From VRUE01 sp963716735 (GTDB lineage: Bacteria; Actinomycetota; Thermoleophilia; Solirubrobacterales; 70-9), in contig OY970321.1 in the NCBI GenBank assembly GCA_963716735.1, forward strand, positions 1,860,001 through 1,924,000: a DNA stretch of 64,000 bases, in the 5' to 3' direction. The notes under the pieces were generated by a model. It did no database searches, had not been told where the DNA came from, and was given only the letters and a program-made list of their open reading frames with translations. This document shows positions 15,110 through 23,126 of this stretch, in pieces. The position numbers and the translations under genes are program-made. Positions within the stretch are counted from its first letter, which is position 1. Each line of letters opens with the position of its first letter.

Positions 15110-16573
15110 GTGGCTAAGAAACTGGTCCTGACCTACGTCGACTCGCTGCGGACCGACATGCTCGAACGGGCAGTCGAGCAGCGCCGCGCGCCCACCTTCG
15201 GTGCATTGCTGGAGCGCGGCGTCCTGATCGGGGACTGCGTTTCGAGCTTCCCCTCGGTGACCCCGGTCGCCTGCGCGGAGATGGTTACCGGAGTGGCCGC
15301 CGACGAGCACTGGATCAGCGGCATGAACTGGTTCCACCGGCTCGAGCAGCGCTACGTCGAGTACGGCTCATCGCTCGAGGCGACGCGGGCGGTCGGCGTA
15401 TTCCGCGCGCTCTACGACCTCGTCTACAACATGAACCTTGCCCACCTCAGTCCCGAAGTCGAGACCCTCTTCGAGCGCCTCGACGACGCCGGCGTGCGCA
15501 CCGCCTGCACGCCCTTCCTGATCTACCGGGGCCGCCACCGCCATCAGGTTTCGCTCGAGGGCCTGTTGCGCCGCGCGGTCGAGACGACCCGGCTCAAGTT
15601 CCGCCACCACACCTGGGGGCCGGCCGAGCTTTTCTACGGAGACCTCTATGCCAGCCGCGAGGTGCCATGCAAGTCGACCTCGATTCCCGGCAGCCGCGAC
15701 GGCTACTCGGCCTGCTGCGCCGCCGAGCTGGAGCGCGAAGGCGCCTATGACTTCCTGCTCTTCTCGCTTGCCGACAACGACAACTACTCGCATCGGCATG
15801 GGCCGGAGGCGAGCGTCGAGTCGATCGCCAAAGCCGACGACTGCTTCGCCGAGCTGGTCGAGGCAGGGGGTGGGTTGGAGAGGTTCCTGACCGAGCACGC
15901 CGTGATCGTCCTCGCCGACCACGCCCAGACCCCGGTCAGCCGAGGCCTGCCCCTCGCCGAGCTGCTCGGCCGTGAGTGGACCGTGCTGGCGCCCTCCGAC
16001 GACCGGCCCGAGCTGGCCCAGCTCGCGGTCAGTCCGACTGGCCGAGCCGCCCACGTCTACCTGCTGCCGGGAGAGGGTGAGAGGGCCAATCGCGAGGAGG
16101 TCTGCCGCTGGCTGGGGGAGACCGATGGTGTCGATCTCGTCTGCCACCTGGAGGACGGTCCGACCGCGGTGGTGGAGCGAGATGGCGAGCAGTTGCGCTT
16201 CGCTCCCGGCGAGCAGCTCGCCGATCTGCGCGGCGGGCGTTGGGACGTCGAGGGCGAGCTGGGTGTGCTGAGCGCCGTGGTCGAGGACGGGCTCATTCGC
16301 AGCGACGAGTATCCAGATCCACTCGCCCGGGTCTTTACGGCTCTGACCGCGCCGCACGCCGGGGACTTCGTCGTTTCCCTGACCCCCGGATACGAGGCCG
16401 TCGACTGGGGTGGGGTCAGCCATGCGGGCGGTGGCAGCCACGGCTCGCTGCACGCCGGCGACTCGCTCGGTCCCCTGCTCTTCGTCGGCTGCGGACCGGA
16501 CAGCCCGACCGCCCGCCGGCAATGGGCGCTGCGCGACGTCGCGCCGGTGGTGCTCGAGCACTTCGGGCTATGA
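15110..16573 (+). CDS. Type I phosphodiesterase / nucleotide pyrophosphatase family protein
   Basis: A 487-residue alkaline-phosphatase-superfamily hydrolase. Metal and nucleophile motifs: an early aspartate in LVLTYVDSLRTDML, a threonine/serine region in SSFPSVTPVACAEMVTG, and aspartate/histidine ligands in LADNDNYSHRHGP, VLADHAQTP and SHGSLHAGDSLGPLLFVGC near the C terminus. No signal peptide, so it is probably cytoplasmic. Start GTG 15110 has only a weak upstream site. It overlaps the next gene (ATGA at 16570), suggesting the two act together, possibly on an isoprenoid-phosphate or nucleotide-sugar substrate; that is speculative. Confidence 0.82.
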   Translation: MAKKLVLTYVDSLRTDMLERAVEQRRAPTFGALLERGVLIGDCVSSFPSVTPVACAEMVTGVAADEHWISGMNWFHRLEQRYVEYGSSLEATRAVGVFRALYDLVYNMNLAHLSPEVETLFERLDDAGVRTACTPFLIYRGRHRHQVSLEGLLRRAVETTRLKFRHHTWGPAELFYGDLYASREVPCKSTSIPGSRDGYSACCAAELEREGAYDFLLFSLADNDNYSHRHGPEASVESIAKADDCFAELVEAGGGLERFLTEHAVIVLADHAQTPVSRGLPLAELLGREWTVLAPSDDRPELAQLAVSPTGRAAHVYLLPGEGERANREEVCRWLGETDGVDLVCHLEDGPTAVVERDGEQLRFAPGEQLADLRGGRWDVEGELGVLSAVVEDGLIRSDEYPDPLARVFTALTAPHAGDFVVSLTPGYEAVDWGGVSHAGGGSHGSLHAGDSLGPLLFVGCGPDSPTARRQWALRDVAPVVLEHFGL

Positions 16574-18189
16574 GGCGGGCTCTCCTCGGGGCGGTTCTTC
16601 TTGCCGCGCTGCTCCCTTCCACGGCGTTTGCCGGCCAGGGCGACGTCTCGGCCGCCGAGGCGACCAAGGCTGCCAATCGCGATGCCAACGTGGTCAAGGA
16701 GAGGCGCGAGAGCGGAGAGCTGACCCACATCGCCTCGATGGTCGAAGGCCATTGGGAGGTTGCCTACTTCTCCAGCGACGACACCGAGGTGGCGCTGGTC
16801 CTGGTCGACCGGCAGAGCGGGGCGGTCCGCGAGTCGTGGACGGGGTACCAGGTGCTGTGGAAGATGGCGCGGGGCTACCCGGGCTCCTTCGGCCACAAGC
16901 TCAACGCTCCGTACGTGTTCCTGCCGCTCTGCGTGCTTTTCCTCGTCGGGCTGCTCGACTGGCGGCGACCCTGGCGGGTGGCGAGCTTGGATCTGCTGGT
17001 GCTGCTCGGCTTTGGCGTGTCCAACTACTTCTTCAATCGCGCCGAGGTCGGCGTCTCCGTGCCCTTGCAGTACCCCGTCTTGCTCTACCTCTTCGGCCGG
17101 GCGCTATGGATCGGGATGCGAGGGCGCGGCGAAGGCATCCGGTCTGTCTGGCCGGCGGCCTGGCTGCTGATCGCGGCGCTCTTCCTGATGGGTTTCCGGG
17201 TCGGGCTCAACATGGCCGACTCCGGCGCGATCGACGTCGGCTATGCCGGCGTGGTCGGCGCCGACCGGATCGCCCACGGCGAACCGCTGTACGACAACTT
17301 CCCCTCCGACGTCTCCCAGGGGGACACTTACGGGCCGATCAGCTACGTCGCCTATGTCCCCTTCGAGGCGATCTGGCCTTGGCACGGAAGCTGGGACGAT
17401 CTCCCCGCCGCCCACGGCGCGGCGGTCGCATTCGACCTCGCCACCTTCGCATTGCTGATCTGGCTCGGCCTGCGCATCCGTCCCGGACCGGGTGGCCGCA
17501 AGCTCGCCGCCACCCTCGCCTTCGGTTGGGCTGCCTACCCCTACACTGCCTTCGCGCTGGAGTCGAACTCCAACGACACGCTCGTCGCCGCACTGCTCGT
17601 GGCGGTCATGCTGGCGCTGTCCCGGCCGGCCGCCAGAGGTGTCTTCGCGGCCCTGACGGCCCTGACCAAGTTCGCCCCGGTGGTCCTGGCCCCGATGCTC
17701 GCCACCTACCGAGCTCGACCTCGAACGGTCGCCACCTTCACTCTGGCTTTCCTGTTGACGGGCGCATTGCTGATGCTCTGGCCGGCGATCGACCCAGGTC
17801 TCCACACCGTCTACGAGCGCACGATCGCCTACCAGGCAGACCGCGACTCCCCGTTCAGCATCTGGGGCCAGGTCCCAAGCCTGGAGCCCTTGCGCATCGC
17901 GATCCTCGTCGCAGTGGTAGTGCTGGCAATCGTCCTGGCGTTCTGGCCCAAGGACAAGAAGCTCATACAAGTGGCAGCGCTGGGGGCGGCTCTACTGATC
18001 GGCCTCCAGTTAACCGCTCAGCACTGGTTCTACCTCTACATAGTCTGGTTCTACCCGCTCTTGCTTGTAGCGATTTCGTCCCTGGAAGGGGAAGGTCGGG
18101 TGTCTCCCGAACGGGCGGATACTCAGAGCGAGCGAAGCGAGCGAGTCCGGGCGGGAGACACCCGACCTTCCCGGGGAGCTACGAGCTAA
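16570..18189 (+). CDS. Polytopic membrane protein, GT-C/GT87-like glycosyltransferase with extracytoplasmic N-domain
   Basis: A 539-residue protein: signal peptide (LLGAVLLAALLPSTAFAG), then a PepSY-like ~80-residue domain (ESGELTHIASMVEGHWEVAY and VALVLVDRQSGAVRESW), then about ten membrane helices typical of DUF2029/GT87 polyprenyl-phosphate-sugar transferases (GDTYGPISYVAYVPFEAIW; YPYTAFALESNSNDTLVAAL; ALTKFAPVVLAPML). ATG at 16570 overlaps the upstream stop. The last ~35 residues, including PERADTQSERSERVRAGD, come from element E rather than from an ancestral domain. Convergent with ymdB, overlapping it by 11 bp. Confidence 0.78.
   Translation: MRRALLGAVLLAALLPSTAFAGQGDVSAAEATKAANRDANVVKERRESGELTHIASMVEGHWEVAYFSSDDTEVALVLVDRQSGAVRESWTGYQVLWKMARGYPGSFGHKLNAPYVFLPLCVLFLVGLLDWRRPWRVASLDLLVLLGFGVSNYFFNRAEVGVSVPLQYPVLLYLFGRALWIGMRGRGEGIRSVWPAAWLLIAALFLMGFRVGLNMADSGAIDVGYAGVVGADRIAHGEPLYDNFPSDVSQGDTYGPISYVAYVPFEAIWPWHGSWDDLPAAHGAAVAFDLATFALLIWLGLRIRPGPGGRKLAATLAFGWAAYPYTAFALESNSNDTLVAALLVAVMLALSRPAARGVFAALTALTKFAPVVLAPMLATYRARPRTVATFTLAFLLTGALLMLWPAIDPGLHTVYERTIAYQADRDSPFSIWGQVPSLEPLRIAILVAVVVLAIVLAFWPKDKKLIQVAALGAALLIGLQLTAQHWFYLYIVWFYPLLLVAISSLEGEGRVSPERADTQSERSERVRAGDTRPSRGATS
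18089..18172. repeat. Inverted-repeat element E (21-bp perfect arms, 42-bp core)
   Basis: Arms 18089-18109 and 18152-18172 are perfect 21-bp reverse complements (GGGAAGGTCGGGTGTCTCCC...). The 42-nt core at 18110-18151 (AACGGGCGGATACTCAGAGC...) is identical over all 42 bases to the reverse complement of the element A core at 8485-8526. The element lies inside the 3' end of the upstream membrane-protein gene and ends 6 bp before the convergent ymdB stop codon. Confidence 0.92.
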
Positions 18190-18958
18190 CAGGAGCAGGC
18201 ACCATGACCTGCTCAATGGAATCGGCCAGGCCGCGGTCATTGATCTCGACCACCGCCCCCATCACCCAAACGTCGTCCTCGGCGGTCTCGAACTTGACCG
18301 GCATCTGCGTGGTCATCGCCTCCAGCACCTGCGCCGGTTTGACCCCGAGCACGCTCGTCCGCGAGCCGGTCATGCCGACGTCGGAGATGAAGGCGGTTCC
18401 CCCGGGGAGGACGCGCGCGTCGGCGGTCGGGACGTGGGTGTGGGTGCCGAAGACCGCCGCGACGCGGCCGTCGAGGTGCCAGCCGATAGCGACCTTCTCG
18501 CTGCTCACTTCGGCGTGGAAGTCGACGACGACGACGTCTGCTTCGATTCGCTCGAGGATGCTGTCGACTTCGTGGAACGGAAGGCGCGCGACCTGCAGGC
18601 CGATCGCGCCGCTCAGGTTGATCACGCCGACCCGCACTCCGCCCGCATCGACGACGACGTGACCCCTGCCGGGGTTGGCGTGCGGGTAGTTCGCGGGCCG
18701 GATCACCCGCTCGGCGTTGTCGAGAAACTCGTAGGCGTTGCGGTGACGGTAGACGTGGTTGCCGGTCGTGATCACGTCGCAGCCGGCGTCGAAGAGGGTA
18801 TCGGCGGTCTTCTTGGTGATCCCCATCCCACCGGCCGAATTCTCTCCGTTGACGACCGTCAGGTCAGGCCGGTACCGCTCGCGCAACTGTGGCATTGCCG
18901 CCTGCAGACCGCGCCTCCCGGGTCCGCCGACCACATCGCCGATGAAGAGGACTTTCAT
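18179..18958 (-). CDS. ymdB: YmdB-family metallophosphoesterase
   Basis: Calcineurin-like phosphoesterase of the YmdB/TIGR00282 family, which in Bacillus hydrolyses 2',3'-cyclic nucleotides. The 259-residue product has the metal-binding motifs at the usual places: FIGDVVGGPGRRGL, VVNGENSAGGMGIT, TTGNHVYRHRNAYEFL, VVDFHAEVSSEKVAIGWHLD and VFGTHTHVPTADARVLP. It also ends with the family-specific TGSRTSVLGVKP region. Length is normal. In many genomes it follows rny (RNase Y), but here the neighbours are an ABC exporter and a membrane glycosyltransferase. Confidence 0.93.
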   Translation of the reverse strand: MKVLFIGDVVGGPGRRGLQAAMPQLRERYRPDLTVVNGENSAGGMGITKKTADTLFDAGCDVITTGNHVYRHRNAYEFLDNAERVIRPANYPHANPGRGHVVVDAGGVRVGVINLSGAIGLQVARLPFHEVDSILERIEADVVVVDFHAEVSSEKVAIGWHLDGRVAAVFGTHTHVPTADARVLPGGTAFISDVGMTGSRTSVLGVKPAQVLEAMTTQMPVKFETAEDDVWVMGAVVEINDRGLADSIEQVMVPAPVSS

Positions 18959-18981
18959 GTGGTGACCCTACCCCGAGATTC

Positions 18982-20331
18982 CTAGACTGAGGCAAAGCGG
19001 CGTAGTGCGAGACGCGCGAGCGCGCCGTAGGCCAGGACCAGGATCGCCAGGTGGAGCAGTGGACCGCCGATTCCCGGTCCGGCCGAATCGAGGGCGGCGG
19101 TCATCGCCTGCAACGCCGGCTTGAACGGGAACAGCGCGGTCACCACTCGGATGCCGTCGTAGAGCCCCGCCCCGACGGCTCCCGATGGGACGAGTGAGAG
19201 CAGCGCGACCGGCAGCGAGACCATGAACGCGAGCAGGGAGACGGCGCGCACGTCCCGCGCGGCCGAACCAAGCGCCGCTCCGGCCGCACCGAGGCCCGCA
19301 CCGCCGGCGAAGATCGCCGCCAGCCATAGCCCGAAGCGGCTCCATTCGAGGTCGACGAAGAGCTGCACGCCGGCCAGCATCAGCAGCGTCACCACGAGCC
19401 CGACCACCACACCGAGCCCAACCTTCTCGACAAGCAGTCCCGAGCGTGAGAGGAGACCGCCGGTGAGTCTCGGGAAGGTGTTTTCCTCGCGCTCCAGGGC
19501 CAGCGAGCCAGCGACGAGCAGGAGCGTGACGAAGGTCAGCGTCAGCGTCGCCGCGACGGCCACCGCGAAGACGTCGAGAGGTGGGGTGGGCGCGCTGACC
19601 GACTGCTTGTGGACGGCAATTGGCTGCGCGAGCCGGTCGATCAACGGCGCGGCGACGTCGAGGTTGTCGCGGGCCAGCGTGGCGAAGCGGATCACTCGAT
19701 CCAGCTCGGCTCGCTGTGACGGCGGAACCGCCGGGCGCAGCGTCCGCAGGATCGAGGCGACGGCTCGCAATCCGAGTATTTCGATCGGTTGGCCGAGTAC
19801 GTCGAAGTCGCCACCGTCAACGACCAGGTCGAGATAGCGGCCGCCTTCTTTGGCGATCTGCCGGGCGATGAAGAGGTTCGCCTGTGCCAGCAGAGCCGTG
19901 ATCCGGTCGTCGACCACGCGCGCCTTGAGCGGGTCCTCCTCGTTGACGATCACGTCGACTTCGGGGGTTTCCGGACTGAGCGTGGAGAGGGAGTTGAGGC
20001 GGTCGATCAGGTCGCCGGGCAGAATCAGCGCCGCGAGCACGTCTCCGTCACGCACCTTCGCCTCGGCTTGTGCCCGGCTGGAGACGTCGACGCACTCCAC
20101 CTGCTTGCAGATCCGGTCGTTGACGCCGACCGCCGGCAGCTTGCCGTTGCCACCGGCGATCCGCGCCCCTTGCGGGATCTCGTTGAGAAACGCGACGCGC
20201 GGCTTGCCAGGTTCACGCGAGATCGCAAAACCGATCAAGAGCGCGATCAGAATCGGATAGGCAATCAGCAGCGCGGCCTGCAAAGGCGAGCGCCGCAGGA
20301 TCTGCAGGTCCTTGAGCAGTAGCCAGCGCAT
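18982..20331 (-). CDS. ABC-2 type exporter permease
   Basis: A 449-residue membrane subunit of an ABC-2 exporter. One N-terminal helix (AALLIAYPILIALLIGFAI) is followed by a ~210-residue extracytoplasmic domain (residues ~45-260) and then five to six helices (FVTLLLVAGSLALEREENTF; VGLGVVVGLVVTLLMLAG; LLAFMVSLPVALLSLVPSG; LHLAILVLAYGALARLA). LEREENTFPRL is the ABC-2 coupling segment. It lies 11 bp downstream of the ATPase gene 20343-21047 and forms the transporter with it. Substrate unknown. Confidence 0.87.
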   Translation of the reverse strand: MRWLLLKDLQILRRSPLQAALLIAYPILIALLIGFAISREPGKPRVAFLNEIPQGARIAGGNGKLPAVGVNDRICKQVECVDVSSRAQAEAKVRDGDVLAALILPGDLIDRLNSLSTLSPETPEVDVIVNEEDPLKARVVDDRITALLAQANLFIARQIAKEGGRYLDLVVDGGDFDVLGQPIEILGLRAVASILRTLRPAVPPSQRAELDRVIRFATLARDNLDVAAPLIDRLAQPIAVHKQSVSAPTPPLDVFAVAVAATLTLTFVTLLLVAGSLALEREENTFPRLTGGLLSRSGLLVEKVGLGVVVGLVVTLLMLAGVQLFVDLEWSRFGLWLAAIFAGGAGLGAAGAALGSAARDVRAVSLLAFMVSLPVALLSLVPSGAVGAGLYDGIRVVTALFPFKPALQAMTAALDSAGPGIGGPLLHLAILVLAYGALARLALRRFASV

Positions 20332-20342
20332 CAGTGCCTCAC

Positions 20343-21047
20343 CTAGTGCCCGCGGTGCTGGAGAAAGGCGACGAAGGCGGTCTCGAAATCGCTGCCGGCC
20401 GCCTCGGGGGTCTCGCTCCGCACGGCGTCGCGCAGCTCCCCAGCGGACCCGTCGAAGAGGCTCTCGCCGTCGGCGAGGACGAGCAGCCGCTGACCGTAGC
20501 GCTCTGCCTCTTGGATGTCGTGCGTGGAGAAGATCACAGTCGTGCCGCGGCCGGCGAGAGCGGAGACAAACTCCCAGAGCCGGGCCCGCTGGCGGGGATC
20601 GAGGCCGACGCTGGGCTCGTCCAGGAGCAGCACGACAGGACGCGCGAGCAGCCCGATGGCGATGTTGATTCGCTGCTGGTTGCCGCCCGAGAGCCTGGCC
20701 ACGACCTCATCCCGGCGCTCGCCCAGCCCGGTCAACTCCAACATCTCCTCGACCGCAACCCGTGGTTCCTCGTGTTTCTCGAGCCGAGCAAACAGCAGCA
20801 GGTTCTCCTCCACCGTCAACCGCCGGTAGAGCGCAGCCTGCTGCGGAACCCAGCCAACGTCCCCGTTGGGCGAGCTGACCGAACCCCCATCCGGCTTGAC
20901 GGTGCCAGCCAGAATCGAAAGCAGCGTGGTCTTCCCAGCCCCATTGGGGCCAATGATCCCGACGAGCTCTCCTGGATCGGCCGCGAAGTCGACGCCCTTC
21001 AGCGCTTCCCGATCGCCGTATCTCTTGACGAGTCCCGTCGCCTCCAC
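20343..21047 (-). CDS. ABC transporter ATP-binding protein
   Basis: A 234-residue ABC ATPase: Walker A IIGPNGAGKTTLLS, Q-loop WVPQQAALYRRLTVEENLL, signature RLSGGNQQR, Walker B VVLLLDEPSVGLDP and switch histidine FSTHDIQEAERYGQ. I chose GTG at 21047 (MEATGLVKRYGDREALKGVD), which is the family's normal start; longer reading adds 25 basic residues and runs into hemB. TAGCGT lies 8 nt upstream, suggesting a leaderless transcript. It pairs with the downstream ABC-2 permease. Divergent from hemB with only 34 bp between starts. Confidence 0.9.
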   Translation of the reverse strand: MEATGLVKRYGDREALKGVDFAADPGELVGIIGPNGAGKTTLLSILAGTVKPDGGSVSSPNGDVGWVPQQAALYRRLTVEENLLLFARLEKHEEPRVAVEEMLELTGLGERRDEVVARLSGGNQQRINIAIGLLARPVVLLLDEPSVGLDPRQRARLWEFVSALAGRGTTVIFSTHDIQEAERYGQRLLVLADGESLFDGSAGELRDAVRSETPEAAGSDFETAFVAFLQHRGH

Positions 21048-21055
21048 GGCGGAGA

Positions 21056-21073
21056 ACGCTACTCCCCTAAACT
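21056..21073. promoter_or_regulatory. Divergent leaderless-type -10 elements between the ABC ATPase and hemB
   Basis: Minus strand: TAGCGT (21061 to 21056) ends 8 nt before the ATPase GTG. Plus strand: TAAACT (21068-21073) ends 8 nt before the hemB ATG. The 34-bp gap leaves no space for ribosome binding sites in front of either gene. Confidence 0.42.
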
Positions 21074-21081
21074 CGCCCCCG

Positions 21082-22053
21082 ATGCAGTTTCCAAGCACCC
21101 GCATGCGGCGGCTGCGCCGCACTGAAACTCTGCGCGGCCTGGTCCGCGAGACCGAGCTGTCGCCTGCGCATCTGATCCAGCCGGTCTTCGTCGTCGCCGG
21201 CGAGGGCCTGCGCGAACAGGTCGAGTCGATGCCGGGGATCGAGCGGTTTTCGATCTCCGAGCTGGTCGCGGAGGCGACCGAGATCGCCAGCGCGGGGATC
21301 GGGGCGCTCCTCCTCTTCGGCGTGCCCGCGGCAAAGGACGAGACCGGCTCGGGCGCCTACGACGACGAGGGGATCGTGCAGATGGCGGTGCGGGCGCTGA
21401 AGGAGGCCCATCCCGAGCTGACCGTGATCACCGACGTCTGCCTCTGTGAGTACACCTCGCACGGCCACTGCGGTTTCGTCCGCGATGGCGAGGTCGACAA
21501 CGACCTGACGGTCGAGCTGCTGGCGAAAACGGCGATCTCCCATGCCGAGGCCGGCGCCGACGCGGTCGCGCCCAGCGACATGATGGACGGTCGGGTCGGC
21601 TCGATTCGCCACCAGCTCGACGAGGAGGGCCACGCCGGGACGCCGATCATCGCCTACAGCGCCAAGTACGCCTCTGCCTTCTATGGCCCCTTCCGCGAGG
21701 CGGCCGGGTCGACGCCAGAGTTCGGTGACAGGCGCGGCTATCAACTCGATCCCGCCAACGTCGCCGAGGCCGTGCGCGAGGCCCAACTCGACCTCGACGA
21801 GGGCGCGGACATGCTGATGGTGAAGCCGGCTACCCCGTACCTCGACGTCGTGCGCAGGGTCAAGGAGGAGACCGGCGCCCCGCTGGCCGCCTACCATGTC
21901 TCCGGCGAGTACTCGATGCTGAAGGCGGCAGCCGCCAACGGCTGGATCGATGAGCGGCTCGCGGTGCTCGAGACGCTTACCTCGATCCGCCGTGCCGGCG
22001 CCGACGCGATCGTCACCTACTACGCGAAGGAGGCCGCGGCTTGGCTCCGGTGA
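21082..22053 (+). CDS. hemB: Porphobilinogen synthase (delta-aminolevulinate dehydratase)
   Basis: Condenses two 5-aminolevulinate molecules to porphobilinogen in tetrapyrrole synthesis. The 323-residue sequence has RMRRLRRTETLRGLVRETEL, LLLFGVP, TDVCLCEYTSHGHCG (zinc-binding cysteine region), the first Schiff-base lysine in YSAKYASAFYGPFREA and the second in MLMVKPATPYLDVV, followed by YHVSGEYSML. ATG at 21082 gives the normal length. It starts the hemB-ahbAB-hemL run, which is tightly overlapped. Confidence 0.97.
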   Translation: MQFPSTRMRRLRRTETLRGLVRETELSPAHLIQPVFVVAGEGLREQVESMPGIERFSISELVAEATEIASAGIGALLLFGVPAAKDETGSGAYDDEGIVQMAVRALKEAHPELTVITDVCLCEYTSHGHCGFVRDGEVDNDLTVELLAKTAISHAEAGADAVAPSDMMDGRVGSIRHQLDEEGHAGTPIIAYSAKYASAFYGPFREAAGSTPEFGDRRGYQLDPANVAEAVREAQLDLDEGADMLMVKPATPYLDVVRRVKEETGAPLAAYHVSGEYSMLKAAAANGWIDERLAVLETLTSIRRAGADAIVTYYAKEAAAWLR

Positions 22054-23126
22054 AAGTTCCCCAGTCGAAGGCGCGCTCCCGCAAGGGCGGGGCGGCGATA
22101 CCGCTCGACGAGACCGACAAGCGGCTGATGAACCTGCTGCAGTCGAGCTTCCCGCTCGACCCGGAGCCCTTTGCCCTGCTCGCTTCCGAGGCGACGCTCG
22201 ACCTCGACGATGTCCTCGCCCGCACCAGGCGCCTTCTGGACGAGCGGATCATCCGCGAGATCACGCCGATCTTCGACACCCGGGCGCTCGGATACGAGTC
22301 GATGCTGGTTGCCGCCAAAGTCGACGCCGAGCATCCGCAGCGTGCCGCCGCCGCGGTCAACGCTCATCCCGGTGTCTCCCACAACTACCTGCGCACCCAC
22401 GACTTCAACCTCTGGTTCACCCTCGCCGTCCCTCCGGATTCGGGTCTGGGCATGGAGGGGACGCTGGATGCACTGATGCGTGAGACCGGCGCCGAGTCGA
22501 TGCGTCAGCTGCCCACCCTGACCCTGTTCAAGATCAACATGAACCTGGAGATGGAGAAGGGCACCGATGCGCTTGCCTCGGCAGTCGAAGCAGCGCCTCC
22601 ACGCGAGCTCGAGCGACAGCCCTATGACGAGACCGACATCGCCACGATCTGTGCCCTACAGGGCCCGATGGAAGCGGTCGAGCGTCCCTACGACGCCGCG
22701 GCGACCGAGTTGGGGATCTCGACCGAGGAGCTGCTCGATCGCCTGGGGGGAATGGTCGATCGCAAGCTCCTGCGCCGCGTGGCCGCGATCCTCTTCCACC
22801 GCCGCGCCGGTTTCTCGGCCAACGGCATGGGTGTCTGGAAGGTTCCGGAGGAGGAGATCCTCGAGACCGGCCGGCGGATGGCCTCTTTCCGTGGGATCTC
22901 CCACTGCTACCAGCGCCCGACCTACGAGGATTGGCCCTACAGCGTCTTCACCATGGCCCACGGCCGCTCGAAGGAGGAGTGCGACGCGATCCTGGACTCG
23001 ATCGCCGCCGAGTGCGGGATGGGGGCGGAGGATCGGGCCACCCTTTACTCCTCGACCGAGTACAAGAAGATCCGCCTGCACTACTTCACCGACGATTACG
23101 CGCGGTGGGACGCTGAACACTCGTAG
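22041..23126 (+). CDS. Fused siroheme decarboxylase (AhbA-AhbB in one chain), AsnC/Lrp-like
   Basis: Siroheme decarboxylase removes two acetate carboxyls from siroheme in the siroheme-dependent haem pathway. AhbA and AhbB are normally separate ~150-residue AsnC/Lrp-like chains; here one 361-residue protein has both. The N half (about 25-190) has FDTRALGYESMLVAAKV and GVSHNYLRTHDFNLWFTLA; the C half (about 195-355) has HRRAGFSANGMGVWKVPEEE, ISHCYQRPTYEDWPYSVFTM and HGRSKEEC. TTG at 22041 is favoured by AAGGAGG 8 nt upstream, overlapping hemB by 13 nt. Position between hemB and hemL supports the haem role over plain Lrp regulation. Confidence 0.84.
   Translation: MAPVKVPQSKARSRKGGAAIPLDETDKRLMNLLQSSFPLDPEPFALLASEATLDLDDVLARTRRLLDERIIREITPIFDTRALGYESMLVAAKVDAEHPQRAAAAVNAHPGVSHNYLRTHDFNLWFTLAVPPDSGLGMEGTLDALMRETGAESMRQLPTLTLFKINMNLEMEKGTDALASAVEAAPPRELERQPYDETDIATICALQGPMEAVERPYDAAATELGISTEELLDRLGGMVDRKLLRRVAAILFHRRAGFSANGMGVWKVPEEEILETGRRMASFRGISHCYQRPTYEDWPYSVFTMAHGRSKEECDAILDSIAAECGMGAEDRATLYSSTEYKKIRLHYFTDDYARWDAEHS

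Noticed and set aside
16410..18662. A 750-codon plus-strand frame overlapping the GT87-like gene and ymdB
   Set aside because: Arginine-rich translation with no domain; it overlaps two well-supported genes in other frames.
22567..23112. Upstream extension of hemL over the AhbAB gene
   Set aside because: The upstream part translates to arginine/serine-rich sequence with no hemL similarity and overlaps a real gene.
22041..23126. Ordinary Lrp/AsnC transcription regulator
   Set aside because: Two complete AhbA/AhbB-like halves with their specific motifs and the haem gene context favour siroheme decarboxylase, though regulation is not excluded.
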